A stretch of 10,825 nucleotides of DNA from JBGOTP01 sp041476545 (GTDB lineage Bacteria > Acidobacteriota > Vicinamibacteria > Vicinamibacterales > CAVVIG01), in NCBI GenBank assembly GCA_041476545.1, contig JBGOTP010000162.1, positions 1-10,825 on the forward strand, in the 5' to 3' direction. Under the pieces are notes generated by a model. It was not told the origin of the DNA. It saw nothing but the letters and a program-made list of their open reading frames with translations, and ran no database searches. A program made the position numbers and the translations under genes. This document shows, in pieces, positions 1 through 6,749 of the stretch; the stretch's first letter is position 1; each line of letters begins with the position of its first letter.

Positions 1-720
<720 letters not shown>

Positions 721-746
721 CACTGAGCTTGAACTGACCTGCACTC

Positions 747-1865
747 ATGGATTTCTACGTCCTGCTTGGCATCGACCCGGACGCGACGCTCGGCGACATC
801 AAGCGCGCCTACAGGCGGCTTGCGCGTAAGTTCCATCCCGACATCAACCCGGGGGATAGGATGGCGGCGTCGGAATTTCGCCGGATCGCGGAGGCGTACG
901 AGACGCTGAGCGATCCAGACCGGCGTCGACAATACGATACCGGCGATGTGATGAAGGTGGCCGACGTGGCCGGGACGGTCGACTTCCAGGGTTTTGACTT
1001 CTCGGTCAGTGTCAGCGGCGCGTCGGCACCGACGTTTGGCGATTTGTTCTCCGAAATTCTACAGTCCCGCGATCGGCATCGAGATGGAGAGGCGGCCGAA
1101 CGCGGGGCAGACCTTCATCACTCCCTCGCATTCAGCTTCGAGGATGCCATGCGGGGCGGCCAGCGGGATGTCACGATCACGCGGCAGGAGCATTGCCGCC
1201 CCTGTGCAGGGAAGGGTCGCCTCGCGACGGCTGAGCGCCGCTGTGTGCGCTGTCAGGGCGCGGGCCAGATCCAGTCGGCGCGCGGGCACATGGTGTTCGC
1301 GCAGTCGTGCCCGCAGTGCCGCGGCGCCGGGTGGCAGGCCGACGTCGAATGTCCGGCCTGCGCTGGACAGCAGACGCGGTTGCGGACCGAAACGCTGACA
1401 ATCACCGTGCCAGCGGGTCTCGCCGACGGCGCGCGGATTCGCATCCCGAGTGGGGGGCACGCCGGGAAATACGGTGGGGTGCACGGCGACCTGTTCGTCA
1501 CCGTGCAGGTGGCGGCCCACCCGCTCTTTCGCCGCGAAGGCGACGATCTGCACCTCGTCGTGCCGATCGCAATTCATGAGGCGGCGCTCGGAGCGCGCAT
1601 TGACGTGCCGACGCTCGATGGCGTGGCCCGCGTGCGGGTGCCGCCGGGGACGCAGTCCAGCCAGCGATTCCGGCTGCGCGAGCGGGGAGTCCCGTCGGCA
1701 CGCGAGGGCCGTGCCGGCGATCTCGTGGTCGAGGTCCGACTGGTGTTGCCGAAGGTCCTCGATGAACGGTCGAAGGAGCTGTTGAGGGAGTTCGGCACGA
1801 TCCACGCGACGGAGGATGTACGCCGGGAGCTGAATGACCACGACGGACACGGCGGGAAGGCCTGA
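747..1865 (+). CDS. dnaJ: Class I co-chaperone DnaJ (Hsp40) with J domain and zinc-finger domain
   Basis: A 372-residue DnaJ that stimulates the DnaK ATPase and delivers unfolded substrate. The J domain covers about residues 2-65, with the HPD motif at 30-32. The zinc domain has four CxxC pairs: C150/C153, C166/C169, C188/C191 and C202/C205. The first three follow CxxCxGxG; the fourth reads CPACAGQQ and lacks the final glycine. C-terminal beta domains I/II run from about 210 to 345. The linker between the J and zinc domains (about 70-110) has few glycines, so the usual Gly/Phe-rich region is degenerate. The ATG at 747 is chosen because MDFYVLLG is the standard J-domain beginning; I see no good Shine-Dalgarno sequence before it. 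It lies 26 bases after dnaK and three bases before hspR, consistent with one transcript. The zinc domain argues against a CbpA-type J protein. Confidence 0.95.
   Translation: MDFYVLLGIDPDATLGDIKRAYRRLARKFHPDINPGDRMAASEFRRIAEAYETLSDPDRRRQYDTGDVMKVADVAGTVDFQGFDFSVSVSGASAPTFGDLFSEILQSRDRHRDGEAAERGADLHHSLAFSFEDAMRGGQRDVTITRQEHCRPCAGKGRLATAERRCVRCQGAGQIQSARGHMVFAQSCPQCRGAGWQADVECPACAGQQTRLRTETLTITVPAGLADGARIRIPSGGHAGKYGGVHGDLFVTVQVAAHPLFRREGDDLHLVVPIAIHEAALGARIDVPTLDGVARVRVPPGTQSSQRFRLRERGVPSAREGRAGDLVVEVRLVLPKVLDERSKELLREFGTIHATEDVRRELNDHDGHGGKA
1854..1860 (+). promoter_or_regulatory. Possible ribosome binding site bearing on the hspR start
   Basis: GGGAAGG lies inside the last codons of dnaJ. 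It is 8 bases before a TTG at 1869 and 14 bases before the in-frame ATG at 1875. Spacing favours the TTG, but the match to the anti-Shine-Dalgarno sequence is only partial, so either start is possible. Confidence 0.35.
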
Positions 1866-1868
1866 GCG

Positions 1869-2306
1869 TTGACCATGAAGAAATCAGGCAAAGCCTATTA
1901 CATGATCAGCGCCGTGGCGCAGAAGTACGACATCCACCCGCAGACGCTGCGTTTATATGAACGCGAAGGCTTGCTGAAGCCGTCGCGAACCGAAGGCAAC
2001 ACCAGACTCTATTCGGAAGAGGATCTCGAGCAGCTGGAAACAATTCTGTCACTTACCCGAGACCTCGGCGTGAATCTGGCCGGCGTCGAAATCATTCTCA
2101 ACATGCGCCGGAAAATCGAGCGGATGCAGGGCGAGGTCAACGAGTTCATGGAGTATGTGAAGCACGAGTTGGCGCGCGGCATTGGCGATTGGGAACAGCG
2201 TCTCTCGACCGCGCTCGTGAAATCATCACCAACCGACCTCGTCCGGACCTCACCGCCGCCGCTCGACACGACCAACGCAAAAGTCAAACGCGAAAAGCCG
2301 GCGTAG
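1869..2306 (+). CDS. hspR: HspR-type MerR-family heat-shock repressor
   Basis: A 145-residue transcription factor (143 if the ATG at 1875 is used). The N-terminal winged helix-turn-helix reads AYYMISAVAQKYDIHPQTL followed by RLYEREGLLKPSRTEGNTR, the HspR version of the MerR DNA-binding domain. It is followed by NLAGVEIILNMRRKIERM, as in HspR, and a coiled-coil dimerisation helix. The last 35 residues are polar and probably disordered. In Actinobacteria HspR represses the dnaK operon by binding HAIR inverted repeats, with DnaK as co-repressor. Its place right after dnaK-dnaJ suggests the same autoregulatory loop here. The operator would be upstream of dnaK, outside the window, and I find no HAIR-like site inside it. 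It lacks the cysteines of metal-sensing MerR proteins. Confidence 0.9.
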   Translation: MTMKKSGKAYYMISAVAQKYDIHPQTLRLYEREGLLKPSRTEGNTRLYSEEDLEQLETILSLTRDLGVNLAGVEIILNMRRKIERMQGEVNEFMEYVKHELARGIGDWEQRLSTALVKSSPTDLVRTSPPPLDTTNAKVKREKPA

Positions 2307-2345
2307 CCGATCGAAATTCCGGAGTATGCTTCACGTGGTCCACTG

Positions 2346-3221
2346 ATGTCCTGCCCGCTCTGTGATGATACCGGCTGGAAGCCGGAAACGCCGGAACGCG
2401 TTGATGCCGGCGCCACCACCGGCGGCCTCCGTAAAGTCGTACGCTGCGACTGCTGGCGGGACAACATCAGCCGGCAGCGCCTGGCTGGCGCTCAGATCCC
2501 GAAACGCTACCAGCACTGCACGATCGCCAACTTTGCGGCCTATACCGAAACGCTCGAACGCGCCGCCGTCCAGTCCAAACGCGTGGCCGAGGCGTTTCCG
2601 GTGGTCGCGCAGGGCCTCTTTTTCGAAGGGCAGCCTGGCGTCGGCAAGACGCACCTGGCGGTCGCCGTGCTGAAGCAGATCGTGCAGCAGACGGGCGCGC
2701 GCGGTCTCTTCTACGACACGCGGGACCTGCTGCGCGTGATTCGGAGCACCTACGATCCGTCGATTCGGACCACGGAACTCGAAGTGCTCCGTCCCGTGAT
2801 GACCGTCGATCTCCTCGTGCTGGACGACCTGGGCGCCGAGAAGACCTCGGAATGGGTGGAAGAGACGATGAATCTCATCGTCAATACCCGATACAACGAG
2901 CGGCGCCTGACGATCTTTACCTCCAACTATCCCGATATCCCCGACGACACCGATCCGAACTCGCTGCTGTTTCGGATCGGGTCGCGCATGCGATCGCGTC
3001 TGCACGAGATGTGCGAGTTCCTGCCGATGGACGGCGCCGATTACCGCGAGCTGCCGACCAACGGGGGCGTCGACGATCTGATTACGATGTGGAAAATGCG
3101 CAAGAAATCCCTGCCGGCATCGTCCCGCGCCGGACGTCAGGCGCGGGCGCAGCTCCGGGAGCCGGCCGTGCGCGATGGCCGAGCCGACCTCAAGTGGCCG
3201 GGTGGACGAGCGGGATCGTAG
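2346..3221 (+). CDS. DnaC/DnaI-like AAA+ ATPase with N-terminal zinc ribbon
   Basis: A 291-residue ATPase of the DnaC/DnaI/IstB group. Residues 3-36 form a putative zinc ribbon (C3, C6, C34, C36), as in DnaI-type helicase loaders. The AAA+ core has Walker A GQPGVGKTH at 95-103, Walker B DLLVLDD at 155-161, sensor I in FTSNY (N194), and an arginine-rich RIGSRMRSRL segment that may carry the arginine finger. The last 45 residues are basic and low in complexity. Chromosomal members load the replicative helicase DnaB; IstB relatives serve IS21 transposases, but no transposase is nearby. The ATG at 2346 starts just before the first zinc cysteine and lacks a well-placed ribosome site. It follows hspR by 39 bases, so it may be co-transcribed with the chaperone genes. 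Helicase loading is inferred from family alone. Confidence 0.82.
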   Translation: MSCPLCDDTGWKPETPERVDAGATTGGLRKVVRCDCWRDNISRQRLAGAQIPKRYQHCTIANFAAYTETLERAAVQSKRVAEAFPVVAQGLFFEGQPGVGKTHLAVAVLKQIVQQTGARGLFYDTRDLLRVIRSTYDPSIRTTELEVLRPVMTVDLLVLDDLGAEKTSEWVEETMNLIVNTRYNERRLTIFTSNYPDIPDDTDPNSLLFRIGSRMRSRLHEMCEFLPMDGADYRELPTNGGVDDLITMWKMRKKSLPASSRAGRQARAQLREPAVRDGRADLKWPGGRAGS

Positions 3222-3245
3222 CTGAACGCTGACAGCGGTCAGCTA
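3219..3245 (+). other. Hairpin overlapping the ATPase stop codon
   Basis: TAGCTGA (3219-3225) and TCAGCTA (3239-3245) are perfect inverted copies, with an inner CGC/GCG pair around a TGACA loop and one A-G mismatch. The arm begins at the TAG stop. No run of T follows, so it is a weak terminator candidate and may simply result from the heptamer array it sits in. Confidence 0.4.
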
Positions 3246-3265
3246 GCAGCTTTGAGCTATCAGCA
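3221..3265 (+). repeat. Degenerate heptanucleotide tandem array before hemW
   Basis: The whole spacer between the ATPase stop and the hemW ATG can be read as six consecutive 7-nt units with consensus GCTNNCA, for example GCTGACA, GCTAGCA and GCTATCA. Each unit begins with GC. The next frame, GCAATGC, contains the hemW start codon. The array displaces any obvious Shine-Dalgarno sequence. Confidence 0.6.
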
Positions 3266-4417
3266 ATGCTCGGCCTGTACCTCCACGTCCCCTTTTGCTC
3301 CGCCATCTGCAACTACTGCAACTTCAACCGGGGCCTCTTCGACGCGGCGCTGAAGGCGCGCTACGTCGACGCGCTGGTGACGGAAATACGGGGACCACGC
3401 GCCGACCCTTCGACAAGCTCAGGGTCGCCCCGAGCAAAGTCGAGGGGCGACACCATCTACTTTGGCGGCGGCACGCCGTCGCTGCTCGATCCTGACGACG
3501 TTCGGCGCCTCATTCGCGCCTGCGACGAAGCGTTCGAGCTGCCGGCCGAGCGCGAGGTGACCCTCGAAGCCAATCCCGAGTCCGTCACGCCCGAACGCCT
3601 GGCCGCATTTCGAGCGGCTGGAGTCAATCGCGTCAGCTTCGGCGTCCAGTCCCTTCGCGACGAGGAATTGCGACGGCTGTCGCGTCTGCACGGCGCCGCG
3701 CGCGCCCGGGACGCGTTTGGCGAGGCCCGGCGGGCCGGTTTCGACAACATCAGCGTCGATCTCATGATGTGGCTGCCGGGACAGCGTGTCGACGACTGGC
3801 TCGAATCGGTCGATGGCGTCATCGAACTCGCGCCCGAGCACGTGTCGCTCTATATGCTCGAGGTCTATCCAAACGCGCCGCTCAAGGAAGAGATGGCCCG
3901 CTCCCAATGGTCGCAGGCGCCGGATGACGATGTGGCGTCGATGTACGTGACGGCCATGGAACGGCTGGAGGCGTCCGGCCTTGCGCAGTACGAGATTTCG
4001 AACGTGGCCCGCCCAGGCCGGCGTTCACGCCACAACGTCAAGTACTGGAGCGACGGCGACTGGATAGGGTTCGGCTGCGGCGCGCATTCGACGTCGGGAG
4101 GCTTCCGGTGGAAGAATGTCGCCGGGACCGAGGACTACATCGAGCGCGTCGTGCAGGGACAGTCGCCGGCCATCGATCGTCGGCAACTGTCGCCGGAGGA
4201 GCGGCTGGGCGACGCACTGTTCACTGGCCTGCGTCTCGTGGATGGGGTCGATCTGGCCCGGATCGAGGGACGGTACGGCGTCGACGTGTGGCACCGGTTC
4301 GGGCGGGATCTTCAGCCGTTTGTTGAGGAGGGCCTGCTGCGGCGACAGGACGGCCGGCTGTCACTGACGCGCCGCGGAATGCTTCTTGCTCACGAAGTGA
4401 TGGCCGTCTTCGTCTAG
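3266..4417 (+). CDS. hemW: Radical SAM protein HemW (coproporphyrinogen III oxidase-like, heme chaperone family)
   Basis: A 383-residue radical SAM protein. The [4Fe-4S]/SAM cysteines are C11, C15 and C18 in FCSAICNYCNF. The SAM-binding YFGGGTPS is at 65-72. EANPES, NRVSFGVQS, VDLMMWLPGQ, VSLYMLEVYPNAPL, YEISNVARPG and HNVKYWSDGDWIGFGCGAHS follow in HemW order, then the C-terminal HemN_C-type domain. HemW is related to oxygen-independent coproporphyrinogen oxidase HemN but is thought to bind and insert heme rather than decarboxylate. The short N-terminus before the first cysteine (10 residues) fits HemW, not HemN. Residues 47-61 are encoded by a palindromic repeat inserted in frame between the first helix and GGGTPS, a naturally variable loop, so the protein is probably still functional. 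The start is fixed by MLGLYLHVPFC, typical of the family. Confidence 0.93.
   Translation: MLGLYLHVPFCSAICNYCNFNRGLFDAALKARYVDALVTEIRGPRADPSTSSGSPRAKSRGDTIYFGGGTPSLLDPDDVRRLIRACDEAFELPAEREVTLEANPESVTPERLAAFRAAGVNRVSFGVQSLRDEELRRLSRLHGAARARDAFGEARRAGFDNISVDLMMWLPGQRVDDWLESVDGVIELAPEHVSLYMLEVYPNAPLKEEMARSQWSQAPDDDVASMYVTAMERLEASGLAQYEISNVARPGRRSRHNVKYWSDGDWIGFGCGAHSTSGGFRWKNVAGTEDYIERVVQGQSPAIDRRQLSPEERLGDALFTGLRLVDGVDLARIEGRYGVDVWHRFGRDLQPFVEEGLLRRQDGRLSLTRRGMLLAHEVMAVFV
3406..3447 (+). repeat. REP/RPE-like palindromic element inside hemW
   Basis: The left arm CCCTTCGACAAGCTCAGGG (3406-3424) and the right arm CCCCGAGCAAAGTCGAGGGG (3428-3447) are imperfect inverted copies separated by TCG. Perfect pairing covers CCC, TCGAC, GCTC and GGG, with a G-T wobble, one mismatch and an internal A-rich bulge. 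It is read in the hemW frame as DPSTSSGSPRAKSRG, low-complexity residues foreign to HemW. This peptide type is familiar to me from dispersed palindromes in other bacteria. No second copy occurs in this window. Confidence 0.75.
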
Positions 4418-4483
4418 TCGCGGTATAGTCGCGCAAACTTGAAAGTACGCTAAAGTAACACGCTTTTGAAAAGACCTTTGGTG

Positions 4484-4490
4484 AAGGAGG
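4484..4490 (+). promoter_or_regulatory. Strong Shine-Dalgarno for the secreted-protein gene
   Basis: AAGGAGG ends five bases before the ATG at 4496. This rules out the upstream TTG at 4466 as the start. It is the best ribosome site in the window; most neighbouring genes have none. Confidence 0.85.
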
Positions 4491-4495
4491 CCGCG

Positions 4496-4987
4496 ATGTT
4501 CCGAAATCTCGTGCCGGCTCTTGTGGGTCGGCGACTCGTGATTGTTGGTGGCGTGATGGCATGCCTGCTCGTGGCGAACGTGGCCAACGCGCAACAGGCT
4601 ACCCCCCCGCCGCCGAAGACTCTCAAGTTCGGACCCGATGCTGGCATGGTGCTGCATTTCATCAAGGCAGATAAGACAGCTGACTTTGAAATGGTCATGG
4701 CGAAGCTCAAGGAAGTCCTGCAGAAGAGCCCGAAGCCTGAGCGCAATCAGCAGGCCAAGACCTGGAAGCTGTTCAAGTCCGTGGATGCTTCGGCCCCAGG
4801 CACTGTGTTGTACGTCTTCTTTATCGACCCTTCGGTGAAGGACGCGGACTACACGGTCTCGAACATCCTGGTCGAGGGTCTGCCGGTCGTCGAAGTGAAT
4901 GCGCTCTTCGAGAAGTACAGTGCGTCGTACGCACCACAGGCGCAGAATCTCCTGAATCTGGCGCTCGTGTCCGACTTCGGCAAGTAG
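4496..4987 (+). CDS. Small exported protein of unknown function
   Basis: A 163-residue protein I do not recognise. The N-terminus has Arg12/Arg13, then a hydrophobic stretch (14-27) and ANVANA, giving a likely signal peptidase I cleavage after A32. A Cys at 23 lies within the hydrophobic core, so a lipoprotein is less likely. A QQATPPPP linker follows, then an alternating strand/helix pattern: MVLHFIKA, a charged helix with KLKEVLQKS, TWKLFKS, TVLYVFFID, and a C-terminal helical half. This resembles a dimeric ferredoxin-like alpha/beta barrel, but that is only an impression from the pattern. No catalytic motif is visible. The start is set by AAGGAGG at 4484-4490. Two direct copies of TAGTCGCG occur just upstream (4415-4422, 4426-4433). 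Its stop is one base from the stop of the convergent gene on the other strand. Confidence 0.8.
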   Translation: MFRNLVPALVGRRLVIVGGVMACLLVANVANAQQATPPPPKTLKFGPDAGMVLHFIKADKTADFEMVMAKLKEVLQKSPKPERNQQAKTWKLFKSVDASAPGTVLYVFFIDPSVKDADYTVSNILVEGLPVVEVNALFEKYSASYAPQAQNLLNLALVSDFGK

Positions 4988-4988
4988 G

Positions 4989-5495
4989 TCAGAACTTCAC
5001 ATTCAATCCTGCGTAGACGCGGTGCGCTGGCGAGTTCAGCGCACCGCCTCCCAGCCTGAACACCCGATAGTCCACGCGCAGTCGCAGCGTACCGATCAGC
5101 GTGAACTTGATGCCACCGCCCGTACTGAGGGCGAACCCGGTGTCCTGGTGATTCTGGGCGGTGAGCGTCTCGCGATAGAGGCCGGCACCGGCCGTGACAT
5201 ACGGTTGGAAGCCGGCGGGCTCGACGGGCGTCTGCAGCACGAGACTGGCCGTGCCGGTTCTCAAGGACGGCGCCGCGGCCTTCGCATCATCTGACGTGCT
5301 GGAAAACTCGAATTCGGCACCCACAGCCCGCCTGTTCGCGCCCACCGAAAAACCGCTCGCCGTCCGATTCGCCGGGGTCGTGTTGACACCGGTGAAAATC
5401 GTCATATCCGCGAACGCCGATGCGGGCGCCCCCGCGAGGCACACCAAGGCCAGCATCGTGACCCGTGTTCTGGCTGTTCTGGATGTTCCGCTCAT
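4989..5495 (-). CDS. Outer-membrane beta-barrel protein, small porin-like
   Basis: A 168-residue protein with a signal peptide: Arg-rich start, hydrophobic core at about 12-22, and ASAFA with cleavage likely after A29. The mature part alternates short strands with aromatic and glycine residues: FQPYVTAGAGLYRETL, GFALSTGGGIKFTL, LRLRVDYRVF and VYAGLNVKF. It ends in phenylalanine, as most BAM-assembled barrels do. Length and pattern suit an eight-stranded OmpA-type or OmpW-like barrel; no OmpA peptidoglycan domain is present. The ATG at 5495 is chosen because a GGAGG lies four bases upstream and the signal peptide follows. The same frame stays open upstream into the antisense of the acyl-CoA dehydrogenase gene, but that part has no ribosome site or homology. 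Function beyond an outer-membrane barrel cannot be stated. Confidence 0.82.
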   Translation of the reverse strand: MSGTSRTARTRVTMLALVCLAGAPASAFADMTIFTGVNTTPANRTASGFSVGANRRAVGAEFEFSSTSDDAKAAAPSLRTGTASLVLQTPVEPAGFQPYVTAGAGLYRETLTAQNHQDTGFALSTGGGIKFTLIGTLRLRVDYRVFRLGGGALNSPAHRVYAGLNVKF

Positions 5496-5499
5496 GGGG

Positions 5500-5504
5500 C
5501 CTCC
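5500..5504 (-). promoter_or_regulatory. Shine-Dalgarno deciding the beta-barrel start
   Basis: Read on the minus strand, GGAGG is followed by four C and the ATG at 5495. It supports this start over the longer open frame that runs back to about 6296. Confidence 0.7.
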
Positions 5505-5555
5505 AAAGCGATAGTAATATGAACGCCTGCGCCGAGACCAGAGGCAGAAGCTAGC

Positions 5556-5590
5556 GAGAGCCGAGAACTGAGAGCTGAGAGCCGAGAGGT
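5556..5590 (+). repeat. Five-copy heptanucleotide tandem array before the acyl-CoA dehydrogenase
   Basis: Five back-to-back 7-nt units of the form GAGARCY or close variants (GAGAGCC occurs twice, GAGAGCT once). The array lies in the 111-base divergent spacer between the barrel gene and the dehydrogenase and ends 16 bases before the ATG. Apart from the array and the barrel gene's Shine-Dalgarno, I see no convincing promoter hexamers in this spacer. Confidence 0.75.
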
Positions 5591-5606
5591 CAGGGGTTAA
5601 GACTGG

Positions 5607-6749
5607 ATGGATTTCCGTGCGACCGAGGAGCAGGTGGCGCTGCGCCGCAGCGTGCGCGAGTTTGCGGAGGCGGAGATTGGTCCGCATGTCCGCGCGTGGG
5701 ACGAGGCCCAGCACTTTCCGACTGAGCTCGTGCCGAAGCTGGCCGCGCTTGGCCTGCTCGGCATCCAGTTTCCGGATCGGTACGGCGGGGCCGGGCTGTC
5801 GGCGGTCGACTACTGCATCTGCATCGAGGAACTGGCTCGCGTGGACCCCGCCGTGGCCCTCTCGGTCGCGGCGCACAACGGTCTCTGCGCGTCTCACATC
5901 TTCCTGAGCGGCACCGAGGAGCAGAAACAACGGTATCTGGCGCCTCTGGCAAGAGGCGAGAAGATCGGCGCCTGGGGTCTGACCGAGTCGACCTCCGGGA
6001 GCGACGCCGCCGGCATGCGCACCACGGCGGTGCGATCTGGCCTCTCCTGGGTGCTGCGTGGATCGAAGACATTCACGACGCACGGCCGCGTGGGCGACAT
6101 CATGGTGGTGATGGCGGTTACCGACCCCGCCGCGGGCAAACACGGCATCTCCGCCTTCATCGCCGGCAAAGGGACGCCAGGGATGACTCCTGGCAAGAAG
6201 GAAGACAAACTCGGGATGCGCGCGAGCGACACGAGTGAAGTCGTCTTCGACGACTGTCGTCTTCCGGCCGATCAGCTGCTCGGCCAGCAGGGCCACGGCT
6301 TCATCGACACGATGCAGGTGCTCGATGCGGGACGCATCGGCATTGCCGCGCTGTCGGTGGGCCTGGCGCAGGGCGCCTACGAGGCGGCGCTCCGCTATGC
6401 GCAGGGGCGTAAGGCGTTCGGAAAGACCATCAGCCAGTTTCAGGCGGTTCAGTGGAAGCTCGCCGACAACGCCACCCGGATCGAAGCGGCGCGCTTATTG
6501 ACGTACCGCGCCGCGTCGCTCAAAGACCGCGGGGTCCGCACGACGCTCGAGTCGTCTATGGCAAAACTCTATGCCAGCGAGAGTGCCGTGAAGGCGGCCG
6601 ACGACTGCGTACAGATTCACGGCGGGTATGGCTTCGTCAAGGATTTCCCGGCTGAGAAGTTCTTCCGCGACGTCAAACTCACCACCATCGGCGAAGGAAC
6701 GAGCGAGATCCAGCGGCTGGTCATCGCGCGTCAACTGCTGGCGGGATGA
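5607..6749 (+). CDS. Acyl-CoA dehydrogenase (short/branched-chain type)
   Basis: A 380-residue FAD-dependent acyl-CoA dehydrogenase, full family length. It introduces the alpha,beta double bond in acyl-CoA and passes electrons to electron-transfer flavoprotein. Visible: N-terminal helical domain (FRATEEQVALRRSVREFAEAEI), FAD/substrate segment AWGLTESTSGSDAAGMRTTA at about 129-148, the beta domain ending KLGMRASDTSEVVFDDCRLP, and the C-terminal helical domain with QIHGGYGFVKDFPAEKFFRD and IGEGTSEIQR. E363 in that last motif is in the position of the catalytic base of SCAD/MCAD-type enzymes. The chain-length preference cannot be read from sequence; the neighbours (MeaB, methylmalonyl-CoA epimerase) suggest branched-chain or odd-chain acyl-CoA feeding propionyl-CoA. 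Its TGA overlaps the meaB ATG. AGGGG at 5592-5596 is a weak ribosome site ten bases before the ATG. Confidence 0.95.
   Translation: MDFRATEEQVALRRSVREFAEAEIGPHVRAWDEAQHFPTELVPKLAALGLLGIQFPDRYGGAGLSAVDYCICIEELARVDPAVALSVAAHNGLCASHIFLSGTEEQKQRYLAPLARGEKIGAWGLTESTSGSDAAGMRTTAVRSGLSWVLRGSKTFTTHGRVGDIMVVMAVTDPAAGKHGISAFIAGKGTPGMTPGKKEDKLGMRASDTSEVVFDDCRLPADQLLGQQGHGFIDTMQVLDAGRIGIAALSVGLAQGAYEAALRYAQGRKAFGKTISQFQAVQWKLADNATRIEAARLLTYRAASLKDRGVRTTLESSMAKLYASESAVKAADDCVQIHGGYGFVKDFPAEKFFRDVKLTTIGEGTSEIQRLVIARQLLAG

Noticed and set aside
2326..2348. Six-codon mini-frame whose TGA overlaps the ATPase ATG, and a similar five-codon one at 7753-7770 before the epimerase
   Set aside because: Neither has a usable ribosome site, and such short overlapping frames are expected by chance.
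2346..3221. IstB helper ATPase of an IS21 element
   Set aside because: No istA transposase or terminal inverted repeats nearby, and the N-terminal zinc ribbon fits DnaI/DnaC loaders better.
4424..4444. Possible promoter elements (TATAGT at 4424-4429, TTGAAA at 4439-4444) before the secreted-protein gene
   Set aside because: The order and spacing do not make a -35/-10 pair.
5496..6296. Long open frame on the minus strand upstream of, and in frame with, the beta-barrel gene, antisense to the acyl-CoA dehydrogenase
   Set aside because: It has no recognisable homology, and a GGAGG-ATG plus signal peptide marks the true start at 5495. Open antisense frames are common opposite GC-rich genes.
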